A DNA stretch of 64,000 nt from JAICYJ01 sp963797565 (GCA_963797565.1 CAWCPM010000008.1:172310-236309), one strand, 5' to 3'; positions 36,061 through 45,809 are shown, counted from the stretch's first letter. Program-made: numbers and translations. The notes: generated by a model from the sequence alone, not told the origin.

Positions 36061-38904
36061 TCACTCGTACTGCAGCGCCTCCAGCACGTCCAGCCGCGCG
36101 GCGCGCCGGGCGGGCAGGATTGCCGCCAGCACGCCCGCCAGGGCGGCCACGATCAGCACCACGATGATGAACGAGACCGGCACCGAGAACTCGATGCCCT
36201 GGTCGCTCAGGCCCTTGGTCAGGATCCAGCCGAACACGAGCCCGACCCCGACGCCGATCACGCCGCCGATCACCGAGGTGATCACGCTCTCGTAGCGCAC
36301 CATTCGCCGCAGCTGCCGGCGGGTGGTGCCGACGGCGCGCAGCATGCCGATCTCGCGCGTTCGCTCGAACACCGACAGCGCCAGGGTGTTGATGATGCCG
36401 ACCAGCGAGATGATGCCGATCATCGCCAGCAGCACGTACAGGAACGTGAGGAAGCCGTTCACCTGGCTCTCGGTGTGCTGCTTGTACTCGGCGTTGGTGC
36501 GCACCGTCGCCACCGGGAACTGCTTCAGCGCGGCGGCCACCTCAGCCTTGCCCTGATCGAGGTTGACACCGGGCTTGAACTTGACCAGCAGCACGCCGGG
36601 GTCGCTGTTGGTCGTCCACGTGTCGAAGGTCGACGTCGGGATCGAGATGCCGGTCATCAGCACGGGATCCTTGTACTGGCCGACCACCTTCATGTTCAGC
36701 TTGTTGCCCTCGATGCTGGTGATCTGGAAGTGGTCGCCGATCTTGAGGTGGTGTGACTTCGCGAACTGCTCCTCGATCAGCGCCTCGTCGCCCTGGAAGT
36801 GCCCCAGCAGCGCGTCCGACCCGCCCTTCTGCCAGTCGAACTTGTAGAGCTGCGGGAAGTCCACCGGATCGATGCCGTTGACGGTGTCGATCCCGCCGTG
36901 GTTGATCTTGGCGTCGGTGAACTGGATGCCGGTCGCGGTCTGCACGTCGGGCACGGCCTGCGCTGCAGGCACGGCCTGCGCCGGGATCGGCGAGAAGCTG
37001 TCCGACTGGATGATCAGGTCGCTCGTGATCGAGTTGTCGAGCGCGCCCAGGAACGAGTCCTTGAACCCGTTCACGAACACGGCCACGAACACGACCAGGG
37101 CCACGCCGATCATCAGCGACGACGAGGTGACGGCCGTGCGGGCCGGATTGCGTGCGGTGTTCTCGCGCGCCAGCTGGCTGGTCAGCGGCGAGGGCTGCTC
37201 CGGCGGCCACTCGGTCTCGGTGCGCCGCCAGATCCGGAACACGGCGTAGATCGAGAGCGCCGCCGACACCAGCAGGCCGAACAGGGCCAGCGGGGCGGAG
37301 ATCAGCGCCAGGATGCCGCAGACGATGCCGCCCAGCAGCATGAACAGCAGGAACGCCAGGACGTAGGAGACGACCCGGCGCACGACGTACCACGTGCGTC
37401 CCAGCCCCGGCACGCGCATGACCCGCATGCCGATCCAGTCCCCGAGGCGGATCAGCAGCCCCAACGGCACGCCGATCACCTTCGCCAGCGGCTGCACCAC
37501 GTAGGACGACAGCATCGCGACGGCCAGGAAGCAGAGGATCGCGCCGCCGGCCATGCTGAGCAGGATGCTCGGCGTGCTGCCGAATCCAGACAGCGCGTGC
37601 ACGATCCCGCCCTTGTCGAACACGCCGTCCACCAGCAGGCCCAGACCGACCGCGCCCATCAGCGATGCGAGCAGGCCGCGGTGGCGGGCCATCCACGAGG
37701 GCGGCAGCTCGGCGCCCTCGCGCAGCGCTGCGATCGGGGGCACGCGCGTGGCCCGGAAGGCGGGCCCGATCGCCGCCAGCATGGCGACCGCCGTGCCCAC
37801 GAACAGCGGCAGCAGGACCGTCAGCGGCTTCAGCGCGATCGCCGAGGTCGGCAGCCCTGACCCGGTCTTGTCGAACACCGTATCCAGCAGCTTCGCGAAG
37901 CCGATGCCGACCACGATCCCGGCCAGCGACGCCAGCAGGCCGATCACCAGCGCCTCGATCAGCACCGAGCGCAGCACCTGCCGGCGGCTGGCGCCGATCG
38001 TGCGCAGCAGGGCGAACTCGCGGCTGCGCTGGGCGACCGTGATCGAGAACGTGTTGAAGATGATGAAGGCGCCCGCGAACACGGTGGCACCCGCGAACGC
38101 GAGCAGCAGCGGCGTCAGGAAGTCGTTGATCCCACTGGCTACCTGGTTTGCCTGCTCCTTGGCCGCCTCTGGGCCGGTCTGCACCTTCACGAAGTGGGGC
38201 ACGGCCGCGATGATGCGCTGCTTCAGCTCCTGCTGGCTGACGCCCGGGTCGGCCTTGACCGAGATCGTGGATGTCTGATCGACACGGTCGTACCACTGCT
38301 GGGCGTCCGCGAAGGTGGTGCCGACGATGGTGGCGCCGCCGATCGACGACGCGCTGCCGAGGTTGAAGATGCCCACGACGGTGACCGGCTTGAGGCCGAC
38401 CGCGGTGGCCAGCTGGACGTGCTGGCCCACCCTCAGATGCTTGTCGTCTGCCAGCTTCGAGTTGACCACGACCTCGCCCGAGGCCGTGGGCGCGTGGCCC
38501 GCGGAGAACGTGTAGGGGTTGAAGGTGTCGGACAGGCTCGAGATGACCAGGCTGGGCGCGCCGCTGCTCGAGCCGGCGTACTTGCCGTTCACGACCAGGG
38601 CGCCGGCCGCCTGGATCTGCCCCTCGGCCCTGGCGACGCCGTCGACGTGCGCGATCGTGCCGATCAGCGACGCCGGCAGCGGCCCGGCCTGGGCGCCGTT
38701 GTTGTCGGTGAAGGCGGTGCGCTTCGACGCCAGCACGTCGGTCTTCTCGAGGCCGGTCTGGAAGATGCTGTCGAACGCGCCCGTGATCTGGTCGCGGACG
38801 ACGAATGTGCCCGCGATCATGGCCGTGCCCAGGACGATCGAGATCGCCGTCAGGACGGCGCGGGTCTTGCGGCCCCACAGGCCTCGCAGGGCGACCAGGA
38901 TCAC
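36061..38904 (-). CDS. MacB/FtsX-type ABC permease
   Basis: 947 aa. Starts VILVALRGLWGRKTRAVLTAISIVLG. Two FtsX domains are seen, each with three or four helices (AGATVFAGAFIIFNTFSITVAQRSREFALLRTIG and ALSVFERTREIGMLRAVG mark the repeat). Large extracellular domains lie between. An extra central group of helices (RVVSYVLAFLLFMLLGG) divides the halves. GTG overlaps the ATPase stop. It would couple ATP hydrolysis to envelope work, such as lipoprotein or peptide export, rather than transport through the membrane. Confidence 0.9.
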   Translation of the reverse strand: MILVALRGLWGRKTRAVLTAISIVLGTAMIAGTFVVRDQITGAFDSIFQTGLEKTDVLASKRTAFTDNNGAQAGPLPASLIGTIAHVDGVARAEGQIQAAGALVVNGKYAGSSSGAPSLVISSLSDTFNPYTFSAGHAPTASGEVVVNSKLADDKHLRVGQHVQLATAVGLKPVTVVGIFNLGSASSIGGATIVGTTFADAQQWYDRVDQTSTISVKADPGVSQQELKQRIIAAVPHFVKVQTGPEAAKEQANQVASGINDFLTPLLLAFAGATVFAGAFIIFNTFSITVAQRSREFALLRTIGASRRQVLRSVLIEALVIGLLASLAGIVVGIGFAKLLDTVFDKTGSGLPTSAIALKPLTVLLPLFVGTAVAMLAAIGPAFRATRVPPIAALREGAELPPSWMARHRGLLASLMGAVGLGLLVDGVFDKGGIVHALSGFGSTPSILLSMAGGAILCFLAVAMLSSYVVQPLAKVIGVPLGLLIRLGDWIGMRVMRVPGLGRTWYVVRRVVSYVLAFLLFMLLGGIVCGILALISAPLALFGLLVSAALSIYAVFRIWRRTETEWPPEQPSPLTSQLARENTARNPARTAVTSSSLMIGVALVVFVAVFVNGFKDSFLGALDNSITSDLIIQSDSFSPIPAQAVPAAQAVPDVQTATGIQFTDAKINHGGIDTVNGIDPVDFPQLYKFDWQKGGSDALLGHFQGDEALIEEQFAKSHHLKIGDHFQITSIEGNKLNMKVVGQYKDPVLMTGISIPTSTFDTWTTNSDPGVLLVKFKPGVNLDQGKAEVAAALKQFPVATVRTNAEYKQHTESQVNGFLTFLYVLLAMIGIISLVGIINTLALSVFERTREIGMLRAVGTTRRQLRRMVRYESVITSVIGGVIGVGVGLVFGWILTKGLSDQGIEFSVPVSFIIVVLIVAALAGVLAAILPARRAARLDVLEALQYE

Positions 38905-39683
38905 TGGTCGGACACCTCCGCCATGGCCGATAGCACGTCCTGCTCGCTGGCGCGGCTCTGGTCGCGCACGATCAGGCCGTCGGCCAGGAACAGGATGCGG
39001 TCGGCCATCGCCGACGCGCGGGCGTCGTGGGTGACCATCACGGTGGTCTGTCCGTAACTCTCGACCGCCTCGCGCAGCAGCACCAGGATCTCCTCGCTGG
39101 TGGTGGAGTCGAGGTTGCCGGTGGGCTCGTCGGCGAACATCACGGTCGGCTTCGACACCAGTCCGCGGGCGATCGCGACACGCTGCTGCTGGCCGCCGGA
39201 GAGCTGCGCCGGGCGGTGGGTGCGGCGGTCGGAGAGGCCGACCTTGCTGATCACCTCGTCCACCCATCCGGGCTCGGCGTCACGGCCTGCGATCCGCAGC
39301 GGCAGCACGATGTTCTCCTCGGCCGTCAGCATCGGAAGCAGGTTGAAGAACTGGAAGATGAACCCGATGTGGCGGCGCCGCAGCAGCGTCAGCTCCTGGT
39401 CGCCCATCGCCGTGATCTCCTGGCCGTCGATGGCGACGGTGCCGGTCGTGGGCCGGTCGAGCCCGGCCAGGATGTGCATCAGCGTCGACTTGCCGGAGCC
39501 GGAGGGACCCATCACCGCGGTGAACTGTCCGGGCGGGATCTCGACGTCCACGCCGCGCAGCGCCTGGACGATCGTGTCGCCCTCGCCGTAGTCGCGGGTG
39601 ACCGCGTGGGCGGCCACGACCATCGTGGTGGCAGTGGGTTCGGCTGGTGCGCTCAATTCATCCTCCCGAAGGTTCATCGTCAC
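38901..39683 (-). CDS. MacB/LolD-type ABC ATPase
   Basis: 260 aa. Walker A GPSGSGKSTLMHIL, Q-loop FIFQFFNLLPMLTAEENI, signature LSGGQQQRVAIARGL, Walker B VMFADEPTGNLDS (MacB-type), H-loop VMVTHDARAS. GTG at 39683 or ATG two codons on. Partner of the permease downstream. Confidence 0.95.
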   Translation of the reverse strand: MTMNLREDELSAPAEPTATTMVVAAHAVTRDYGEGDTIVQALRGVDVEIPPGQFTAVMGPSGSGKSTLMHILAGLDRPTTGTVAIDGQEITAMGDQELTLLRRRHIGFIFQFFNLLPMLTAEENIVLPLRIAGRDAEPGWVDEVISKVGLSDRRTHRPAQLSGGQQQRVAIARGLVSKPTVMFADEPTGNLDSTTSEEILVLLREAVESYGQTTVMVTHDARASAMADRILFLADGLIVRDQSRASEQDVLSAMAEVSDQ

Positions 39684-39754
39684 GGCATGGTCGTGCAGGC
39701 GGCCGGTGCTCGCGGGTGGGGTAGCCCACGAGCGGGGTACGGTTATCCCTACGT

Positions 39755-40048
39755 TCAGCCGGGCTGGTCGGCCAGCCGCGCGGCCTCGCTCGTGCAGATC
39801 TCGAGCAACAGCCGGTACAGATCGGCCAGCCGCTGCTCGGACAGCGGTCCCGTGTTGGTGGTGTTCAGCTTCTCGATCAGTGTCTGCTCCCGGGCGGGAT
39901 CGCGCATCGGGTAGCCCCGCTCACGCTTGTGCCTGTGCAGCTCGGCCACCAGCGTCACCCGCCGGTTGACGGCGTCCAGGATCTCGTCGTCGACGGCGCT
40001 GATGCGCTCGCGGTAGGAGGCGACGACCGGATCCTGGGTGGCATCCAT
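39755..40048 (-). CDS. chorismate mutase, AroQ type
   Basis: 97 aa, all helical. SYRERISAVDDEILDAVNRRVTLVAEL, then KRERGYPMRDPAREQTLIEKL and a third helix. Arg and Lys residues at the usual places (R13, R28-29, K39-R41) fit the active site. It makes prephenate for Phe and Tyr. A TAGACT box lies 8 nt before the ATG. Confidence 0.88.
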   Translation of the reverse strand: MDATQDPVVASYRERISAVDDEILDAVNRRVTLVAELHRHKRERGYPMRDPAREQTLIEKLNTTNTGPLSEQRLADLYRLLLEICTSEAARLADQPG

Positions 40049-40056
40049 CGTGTCCG

Positions 40057-40062
40057 AGTCTA
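40057..40062 (-). promoter_or_regulatory. -10 box of the chorismate mutase gene
   Basis: Minus-strand TAGACT, 8 nt before ATG at 40048. Confidence 0.5.
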
Positions 40063-40069
40063 CCGGCCT

Positions 40070-40735
40070 CTAGTGGGACACGGTCGCCAGGGCCAGCAGG
40101 ATGCCGAGCAGGTTGATGGTGGCATGGGTGGCGACACCGGGCCACAGCGAGTCGGTGCGGCGGCGCAGCTCGCCCAGCAGCAGCCCGGCGATCAGCACCT
40201 GGATCAGCAGCTGCGGCAGCCCGTGGGCCAGCGCGAAGAAGACCGCGCTGCCGGGCACCGCGTAGCGTCCCAGCGTGGCGAACGTGAGCCCGCGGAACAG
40301 CAGCTCCTCGCCCAGCGGCACCAGCAGGCCCAGCACCAGCAGCGCCAGCGCGAGCACCAGCCACTCGTTGCCGTGCGGCGACCGCGTCGGCGTCAGCCCC
40401 TGGTCGCGGTCGCCGTGCAGGAACGGGTCGAGAGCCAGGCTGACGGCCGAGACGATCACCACGCAGCCGGCCGACATCAGCGCCGCCTGCCGCAGGTCAC
40501 GCGGCCGGCGCAGCGCCAGCGCCTCGCGCACGTTCGTGCGTGCGAACCACGCCGCCATCACCGAGTAGCCGCCGAACGCGATCGCCGAGACCACCGCCGA
40601 GGCAACCACGGATCCCTGGTAGACGCCGTTACGCATGTCCGACGGAGAGGTGGTGTTGAGCGCGATCAGGTTGAGCGCGATCAGCGCCCCCGGCGGGACC
40701 AGCCACCATGGGGAGATGCGCGGGCCGTCGTTCAT
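40070..40735 (-). CDS. CPBP-family intramembrane metalloprotease
   Basis: 221 aa, six to eight helices. The catalytic motif EELLFRG, then FALAHG and the final HATIN give the Glu and His residues of the CAAX-protease/bacteriocin-processing (CPBP) family. Its substrate is unknown. ATG at 40735 overlaps the HAD gene stop (ATGA), so it is the last gene of the three-gene run. Confidence 0.88.
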   Translation of the reverse strand: MNDGPRISPWWLVPPGALIALNLIALNTTSPSDMRNGVYQGSVVASAVVSAIAFGGYSVMAAWFARTNVREALALRRPRDLRQAALMSAGCVVIVSAVSLALDPFLHGDRDQGLTPTRSPHGNEWLVLALALLVLGLLVPLGEELLFRGLTFATLGRYAVPGSAVFFALAHGLPQLLIQVLIAGLLLGELRRRTDSLWPGVATHATINLLGILLALATVSH

Positions 40736-41395
40736 GCCAGCAGCTGCTCCAGCTCGAGCAGCGATGCGATCGTGCCGGCCGCCGGCGCAGGGCCGCGGTC
40801 GACGATCACGACGTCGATGCCCGCGGCGCGCGCGCCCGCGCCGTCCAGGTCCGGCATGTCACCCACATGGAGAGCCTCCGCCGCGTCCACCACCAGCCGC
40901 CGCAGCGCCAGCTCGAAGATGGCCGGGTCGGGCTTGGCAGGCGCCGCCGGTGGCTGAGTCGACCACGACGCCCATCTCGATGCCGGCCGAGCGCAGCGCG
41001 CCCGGCAGCGAGCAGTCGCCGTTCGACACGACGGCCGTGGCCAGTCCCAGCTCGCCGACCATGCGCAGCGCCGGCGTGGCGTCGGGGTAGGCGCGGAAGG
41101 CGATCGCATCCGACAGCACGGCCAGTGCGGTGGCGTCGCCGGCGTCGAGTCCGAGGTGGTCGAGCACGATCGCCGCGCACTCCCGCTGCAGGTGAAGCAG
41201 GGTGGGCTGGTCGCGCGCCGTGCTGCAGTGAGCCGCGTAGTGGGTCAGCTCGGCGCGCATCGCCTCCGCCGCCTGCTCGTGCGAGATCTCGCTCTCGAGG
41301 TGCCTGTGCACGGCGGCTTGCAGCCTGGCCGCGGGACGGTCGAGCTCGATCAGGGTGCCGAACGCATCGAACAGCACCGCCCGGTACCCGCTCAC
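40732..41395 (-). CDS. HAD-family hydrolase (frameshifted)
   Basis: About 220 aa if one extra base near 40939 is ignored. Motif I VLFDAFGTLIELD with the nucleophile Asp, a helical cap, motif II TAVVSNGD, motif III Lys in AKPDPAIFEL, and motif IV VGDMPDLDGAGA. The shift splits motif II from motif III. GTG start overlaps the upstream lipoprotein gene. Likely phosphatase; substrate unknown. Confidence 0.85.
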
Positions 41396-42315
41396 TGCGG
41401 AGCGGCTGCGCCCGGATGCAGCGCCTTGGCGATCTGCGCCAGCGCCAGCGCCACCCGCGGTCCGTCCTCGTTCAGCACCGAGGCCGGTAGCTGGATCACC
41501 TGCTTGTTCTCGACGGCCGGGATCGTGCGGGTGGTCTTGTGCTTGCGCAGATCCGACAGCGTGGCGCCCTGGCCATGCTCCGACAGGTACACGTCCGGTG
41601 CCAGCCCCGCCAGCTGGGCGAACGTCACCGGCTGGGCGGGCGGCACCTCGGAGGCGACGTTGGTGCCGTTTGCGAGTCGCACCAGGTCACCGGTCATGCT
41701 GACCGGGTCGATGGTGTACGTCTTCCCGGGCACCAGCGCGACGTCGACGTAGGTGCGGGTCGGCGGCTCGCCGCGCACCGACTGCTGCACACGTTTGACG
41801 GACGCGGCGACCGAGTTGGCCAGCGAGCTCGCCGCATTCGCACGGTTCGTGATCAGGCCCATCGCGGCGATGTCGTTCTCGACCTGGCCGACCGAGTTGC
41901 CGCCCACCACGTAGACCTCGGCTGCCGCCTTCAGCTGCAGCTTGTCGATGTCCTGCGCGGTCGGCACCATCGACTGTGGCACCAGCACCACATCGGGTCT
42001 GGCGTGCACGATCCGCTTCAGATCGGGCTTGCCGTTGGTCGCCATGACGGGCAGGTGAAGCGACCGCTTGGGGTAGGTCTCGAGGCCGCTGCGGCCGACC
42101 AGCAGCTTCTCCGCCCCGATCGAGTACAGCGCCGCGGTCATTCCCGGGTCGAGCGAGACGATGCGCTGGGGAGCGGTGTCGATGCGCACCTGACGGCCGA
42201 GCGCGTCACGCACCGTCTGCGGGTACGCGGGCAGTGCGCCCGTGGGCTCGGACTTGAACCCGCACGAGCTGCAGAGCAGAACGATCAGCGCAAGCGCGGT
42301 CACCCGGGGCAGCAT
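41392..42315 (-). CDS. periplasmic-binding lipoprotein for cobalamin or iron-siderophore
   Basis: 307 aa. Signal and lipobox: ALALIVLLCSSCGF. The fold is class III (BtuF/FepB/TroA-type): VRIDTAPQRIVSLDPGMTAALYSIGA, VGRSGLE, DLKRIVHARPDVVLV, TYVDVALVPGKTYT. No permease or ATPase is adjacent; operon mates are a HAD and a CPBP protein, so it may act with transporters coded elsewhere. ATG at 42315 has a TACAAT box 8 nt upstream. Confidence 0.85.
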   Translation of the reverse strand: MLPRVTALALIVLLCSSCGFKSEPTGALPAYPQTVRDALGRQVRIDTAPQRIVSLDPGMTAALYSIGAEKLLVGRSGLETYPKRSLHLPVMATNGKPDLKRIVHARPDVVLVPQSMVPTAQDIDKLQLKAAAEVYVVGGNSVGQVENDIAAMGLITNRANAASSLANSVAASVKRVQQSVRGEPPTRTYVDVALVPGKTYTIDPVSMTGDLVRLANGTNVASEVPPAQPVTFAQLAGLAPDVYLSEHGQGATLSDLRKHKTTRTIPAVENKQVIQLPASVLNEDGPRVALALAQIAKALHPGAAAPQ

Positions 42316-42323
42316 GGAGCGCG

Positions 42324-42333
42324 ATTGTACTGT
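42324..42333. promoter_or_regulatory. overlapping divergent -10 boxes
   Basis: Minus-strand TACAAT (42324-42329, 8 nt before ATG 42315) and plus-strand TACTGT (42328-42333, 6 nt before GTG 42340) share two base pairs. The two start codons are only 24 bp apart, so polymerase cannot sit at both at once. Confidence 0.6.
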
Positions 42334-42339
42334 TCGATC

Positions 42340-42792
42340 GTGAGACGACACAGCTGGTTGTTCTGGGCGTTCCTGCTGGTGCTGGTGACCGGCGCCGTGC
42401 TCTACCTGCCGGCGGAGCTGGCGGTGCGCTCCACAGCGCCAGACGAGCCGGTCTCGTTCCTGTCGCACCCGCTCCAGGGATGGCAGTTCATGCTGACCGC
42501 GGCCCGCGAGCGGCCCGGCGCGGTTGCCGGCACGCCGGCGGAGGCCCGTCAGATCGCACTGCGCACGTTCGACGACGGCACGCTGCGCCCGACCCGGGTC
42601 GACCTGCTGTGGCTTCCTGACCGTCGCGTGCGCCTGCGCACGCTGCAGGGAAACGAAGAGCTCACGACGAAGTCCCAGCTACTCTGGAAGGTGACGGGGC
42701 GCCGGGGCCGAGATGGCCCCAACGTAACCGTCGGCTTGATCGACCTCGCCACCGGAAGGGTGATTTACGACGGGCGATTGGCTGCAGAATAA
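42340..42792 (+). CDS. secreted or anchored hypothetical protein
   Basis: 150 aa. One N-terminal hydrophobic helix (WLFWAFLLVLVTGAVLYLPAELAV), then a beta-rich region outside the membrane: ALRTFDDGTLRPTRVDLLWLPDRRVRLRTL and GPNVTVGLIDLATGRVIYDG. No family is recognised. It precedes an MscS gene by a few bases and is probably cotranscribed. Confidence 0.6.
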   Translation: MRRHSWLFWAFLLVLVTGAVLYLPAELAVRSTAPDEPVSFLSHPLQGWQFMLTAARERPGAVAGTPAEARQIALRTFDDGTLRPTRVDLLWLPDRRVRLRTLQGNEELTTKSQLLWKVTGRRGRDGPNVTVGLIDLATGRVIYDGRLAAE

Positions 42793-42832
42793 CTGGCCCA
42801 CGATTGCGATCGCGTGCGGCGGCCTGCTGGTT

Positions 42833-43576
42833 TTGTGGGCCGTCGACCGGATGCTGGTCCGCTACGGCCACCGCTGGTCGGAGCGCCTGCCGGTGGCCGA
42901 CCGCCCCATGCTCGAGACCCGCTACCGGCTGCTGCGGCGTGTGGCGTCGGCGGTGGTGCTGTTCCTGGCCGTGGGCGCACTTCTGTTCAGCGTCCCGGCC
43001 ACGCGCGAGTACGCCCAGGCGGTGTTCGCATCCTCCGCGGTGCTGGGGCTTGCGGTCGGCTTCGCCGCCCGGTCGACGATCGCCAACTTCGTGGCCGGCG
43101 TGATGATCGCGATCACCCAGCCGGTGCGGCTCGGCGACCGCGTCCAGATCGGGGACGCCGACGGCCAGGTCGAGGACATCGGCCTCACCTACACGCGCCT
43201 GCGCACGGCGGACAACCGGCGCGTGCTGATCCCCAACGAGGAGCTGGCCAGCTCACGCGTCACCAACCAGACGCTGATCGACGCCGTCAGCCTGGCGCGT
43301 GTGCTGGTGACCGTGCCGCTGAGCGCCGACACGGCGCGCGTGCGGGAGCTGCTGGCGGGCCTGGTGCTGGTCGCGCCCGGCCGCCTCGGTGACCGTCCCG
43401 ATCCGGGCGTGGCCGTGGCCGAGCTGACCGCCGACAGCGCGGTGTTCAGCCTCGGCGTGTGGGTCGCGGATCCGCAGACGGCGGCGCAGACGTCCGCCTG
43501 GCTGCGCGAGCAGACGCTCGCACAACTCGCCGACGACGGCATGTTCCGCGGCATCGAGGCCTCGGTGGCGAAGTGA
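42833..43576 (+). CDS. MscS-family mechanosensitive channel
   Basis: At least 247 aa. Helices include AVVLFLAVGALLFSV; the pore helix and beta domain read SSAVLGLAVGFAARSTIANFVAGVMIAITQPVRLGDRVQI, then VLIPNEELASSRVTN. The reading frame is open back to 42764 and encodes a hydrophobic stretch (PTIAIACGGLLVLW) with no ATG, GTG or TTG before 42833. So the real start may be CTG 42782 or ATT 42803. Stop overlaps the PBP start. Confidence 0.85.
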   Translation: MWAVDRMLVRYGHRWSERLPVADRPMLETRYRLLRRVASAVVLFLAVGALLFSVPATREYAQAVFASSAVLGLAVGFAARSTIANFVAGVMIAITQPVRLGDRVQIGDADGQVEDIGLTYTRLRTADNRRVLIPNEELASSRVTNQTLIDAVSLARVLVTVPLSADTARVRELLAGLVLVAPGRLGDRPDPGVAVAELTADSAVFSLGVWVADPQTAAQTSAWLREQTLAQLADDGMFRGIEASVAK

Positions 43577-45771
43577 CGCCCCGCGACGGCAACCGCTCCT
43601 ACGACGACGTCCTCGCCCACGTCGCCGCCAAGCGCCGCAAGCGCCGCTCACGGGAGCGCCGCAACGGCCGCAGGTCGGCGATGGCGACGCTCGTGCTGCT
43701 GGCGGTGTTCGTGGTGATGGCGCTGCTGGTCTCGGGCGCCGTGGCGGGTGCGATCTACGTGCACGGCGTCCTCACGGGCGTGTCCCTGAACACGCTCGAG
43801 GCGGACCCGCCGGGGATCAACTCGCAGATCTACGACCGCGACGGCCACCTGCTGGAGACGATCTCGTCGACCGAGAACCGAACGCCGGTCAAGGCCAGCC
43901 AGATCTCGCCGTGGCTGAAGATCGCGACCGTCGACGTCGAGGACAAGCGCTTCTGGCACCACGGCGGCCTCGACTACCCCGGCATCATCCGCGCCGCGCT
44001 CGACAACCTCGAGGCCGGCCAGATCACGCAGGGCGGCTCCACGCTGGAGCAGCAGCTGGTGCGAAACCTGTACCTGTCCGACGAACAGTCGGCCACCCGC
44101 AAGATCCGCGAGGCCTGGCTGGCCACGCAGATGGCCGACGACTGGTCGAAGCGCAAGATCCTGACCGAGTACCTGAACATCGTCCCCTACGGCGCGGTCA
44201 CGTACGGCTGCCAGGCTGCCGCGCTGCGCTACTTCGACCGCCCCTGCGCAAAGCTGACGATCAAGCAGGCGGCGCTGCTGGCAGGGCTGCCGCAGAACCC
44301 GATCACGTACAACCCTCTGTCGAACAAGGCCGCCGCCCGGGCCCGCCGCAACGAGGTGCTGGCGGCGATGCTCTCGGCCGGCCACATCACGCAGGCCCAG
44401 TACGACAAGGCCTCCTCATCGAAGCTCGGCACCCACCCCGGCCGCTACCTCGACCAGACCGGGGGCGACGAGGGCTACTTCGTGTCGTGGGTGCGCCAGA
44501 CGCTCGAGGAGAAGCTCGGCCGAAACACGGTCAAGAAGGGCGGTCTGGCCATCCACACCACGCTCGACCCGCGGCTGCAGTCGGCCGCGCACACCACGCT
44601 CCGAAACATGATGAGCTGGTCGGGTGCTCCGGCCGCGGCGCTGGTATCGATCGACCCCCGCAGCGGCCAGGTGCTGGCGATGGACGCGTCGGTGCCGTTC
44701 AGCAAGACCTCGCAGTTCAACATCCCGGCTGAGGCCTACCGCCAGGTCGGATCCACGTTCAAGATGTTCACCCTGGTCACGTCGATCGCCGACGGCTACA
44801 ACCCGAACACCACCTCGGAGCTGTCGGCGCACCTGTCCTACCTCTTCCCCAACACGGCGCTCGGGCCCGGCAACCCATGGGTGGTCGACACCGCCTCGGA
44901 CAGCGAGGAGCTGAACGCTCCGCGCACGATCGCCGACGCCACCGCCCAGTCCGACAACACCGTGTTCGCGCGGCTGGCGATCGACCTGGGTGCGCCGTCG
45001 ATCGTGAACACCGCCCACAAGATGGGCATACCCAAGTCGGTCAAGCTGGCGCCCTACCCGTCGATCACGCTCGGCGTCAGCCCGGTCTCGCCGCTGTGGA
45101 TGACGGCCGCCTACTCGACCCTGGCCGACAACGGCGTTCGCCACGAGCCCCAGTTCGTGACCAGCATCGACAGCATCGCCTCGGGCCGCACGCTGGTCAG
45201 CAACAAGCCGCAGACCAAGCGCGTGCTGTCGGACGGCGTCGCCTACGAGGCCAACAAGGTGCTGGAGGGGCCGATCTGCTGCGGCACCGCCGCCGCCACG
45301 GCGCAGTTCCCCGACGGCCGCGTCGAGGCCGGCAAGACCGGTACCACCAACGACTACAAGGACGCCTGGTTCTGCGGCTACACGCCCAACCTCACGACCT
45401 GCGTGTGGATGGGCTACCCCAAGGGCGAGATCACCCTCACCAACCTGAACGGCCACACCCCGTTCGGCGGCGACATCCCGGCCACGATCTGGCGCACCTA
45501 CATGGAGCGGGCGTTCGCGCTCGAGCCGAAGAAGTTCCCGGCGGTCTACGACTGGCCGCTACCCAAGCACCCCGTGCAGTGGGTGCCGTTCCACTCGCAG
45601 TTCCCCACCTTCGTGCCCTGCACGGTCAAGTGCAACCCCAAGACCACCAAGGGTGGTGGCGGCGGTGACAGCGGCGGAGGTGGCGGCAGCAGCGGTGGTG
45701 GCGGCGGGACCAGCGGTGGCGGTGGAACCGGTGGTGGCGGCGGCAGCGGCGGGCCACCGCCCCCGACCTGA
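43573..45771 (+). CDS. class A penicillin-binding protein (PBP1a-like)
   Basis: 732 aa. One N-terminal helix (residues 35-60), then the transglycosylase domain: VEDKRFWHHGGLDYPGI with the catalytic Glu, QGGSTLEQQLVRNLYL, and KRKILTEYLNIVPYG. The transpeptidase domain shows SxxK in GSTFKMFT, SDN in AQSDNTVF, and KTG in AGKTGTTNDYKDAWF. It ends in a long Gly/Ser-rich tail with PPPPT. It builds and crosslinks peptidoglycan. GTG start overlaps the MscS stop. Confidence 0.95.
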   Translation: MTPRDGNRSYDDVLAHVAAKRRKRRSRERRNGRRSAMATLVLLAVFVVMALLVSGAVAGAIYVHGVLTGVSLNTLEADPPGINSQIYDRDGHLLETISSTENRTPVKASQISPWLKIATVDVEDKRFWHHGGLDYPGIIRAALDNLEAGQITQGGSTLEQQLVRNLYLSDEQSATRKIREAWLATQMADDWSKRKILTEYLNIVPYGAVTYGCQAAALRYFDRPCAKLTIKQAALLAGLPQNPITYNPLSNKAAARARRNEVLAAMLSAGHITQAQYDKASSSKLGTHPGRYLDQTGGDEGYFVSWVRQTLEEKLGRNTVKKGGLAIHTTLDPRLQSAAHTTLRNMMSWSGAPAAALVSIDPRSGQVLAMDASVPFSKTSQFNIPAEAYRQVGSTFKMFTLVTSIADGYNPNTTSELSAHLSYLFPNTALGPGNPWVVDTASDSEELNAPRTIADATAQSDNTVFARLAIDLGAPSIVNTAHKMGIPKSVKLAPYPSITLGVSPVSPLWMTAAYSTLADNGVRHEPQFVTSIDSIASGRTLVSNKPQTKRVLSDGVAYEANKVLEGPICCGTAAATAQFPDGRVEAGKTGTTNDYKDAWFCGYTPNLTTCVWMGYPKGEITLTNLNGHTPFGGDIPATIWRTYMERAFALEPKKFPAVYDWPLPKHPVQWVPFHSQFPTFVPCTVKCNPKTTKGGGGGDSGGGGGSSGGGGGTSGGGGTGGGGGSGGPPPPT

Positions 45772-45797
45772 TCATCCGGATGATGGAGTCAATCATC

Positions 45798-45803
45798 TAG
45801 CAT
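45798..45803 (+). promoter_or_regulatory. -10 box of moeA
   Basis: TAGCAT, 6 nt, then GTG at 45810. Confidence 0.55.
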
Positions 45804-45809
45804 CGGTCG

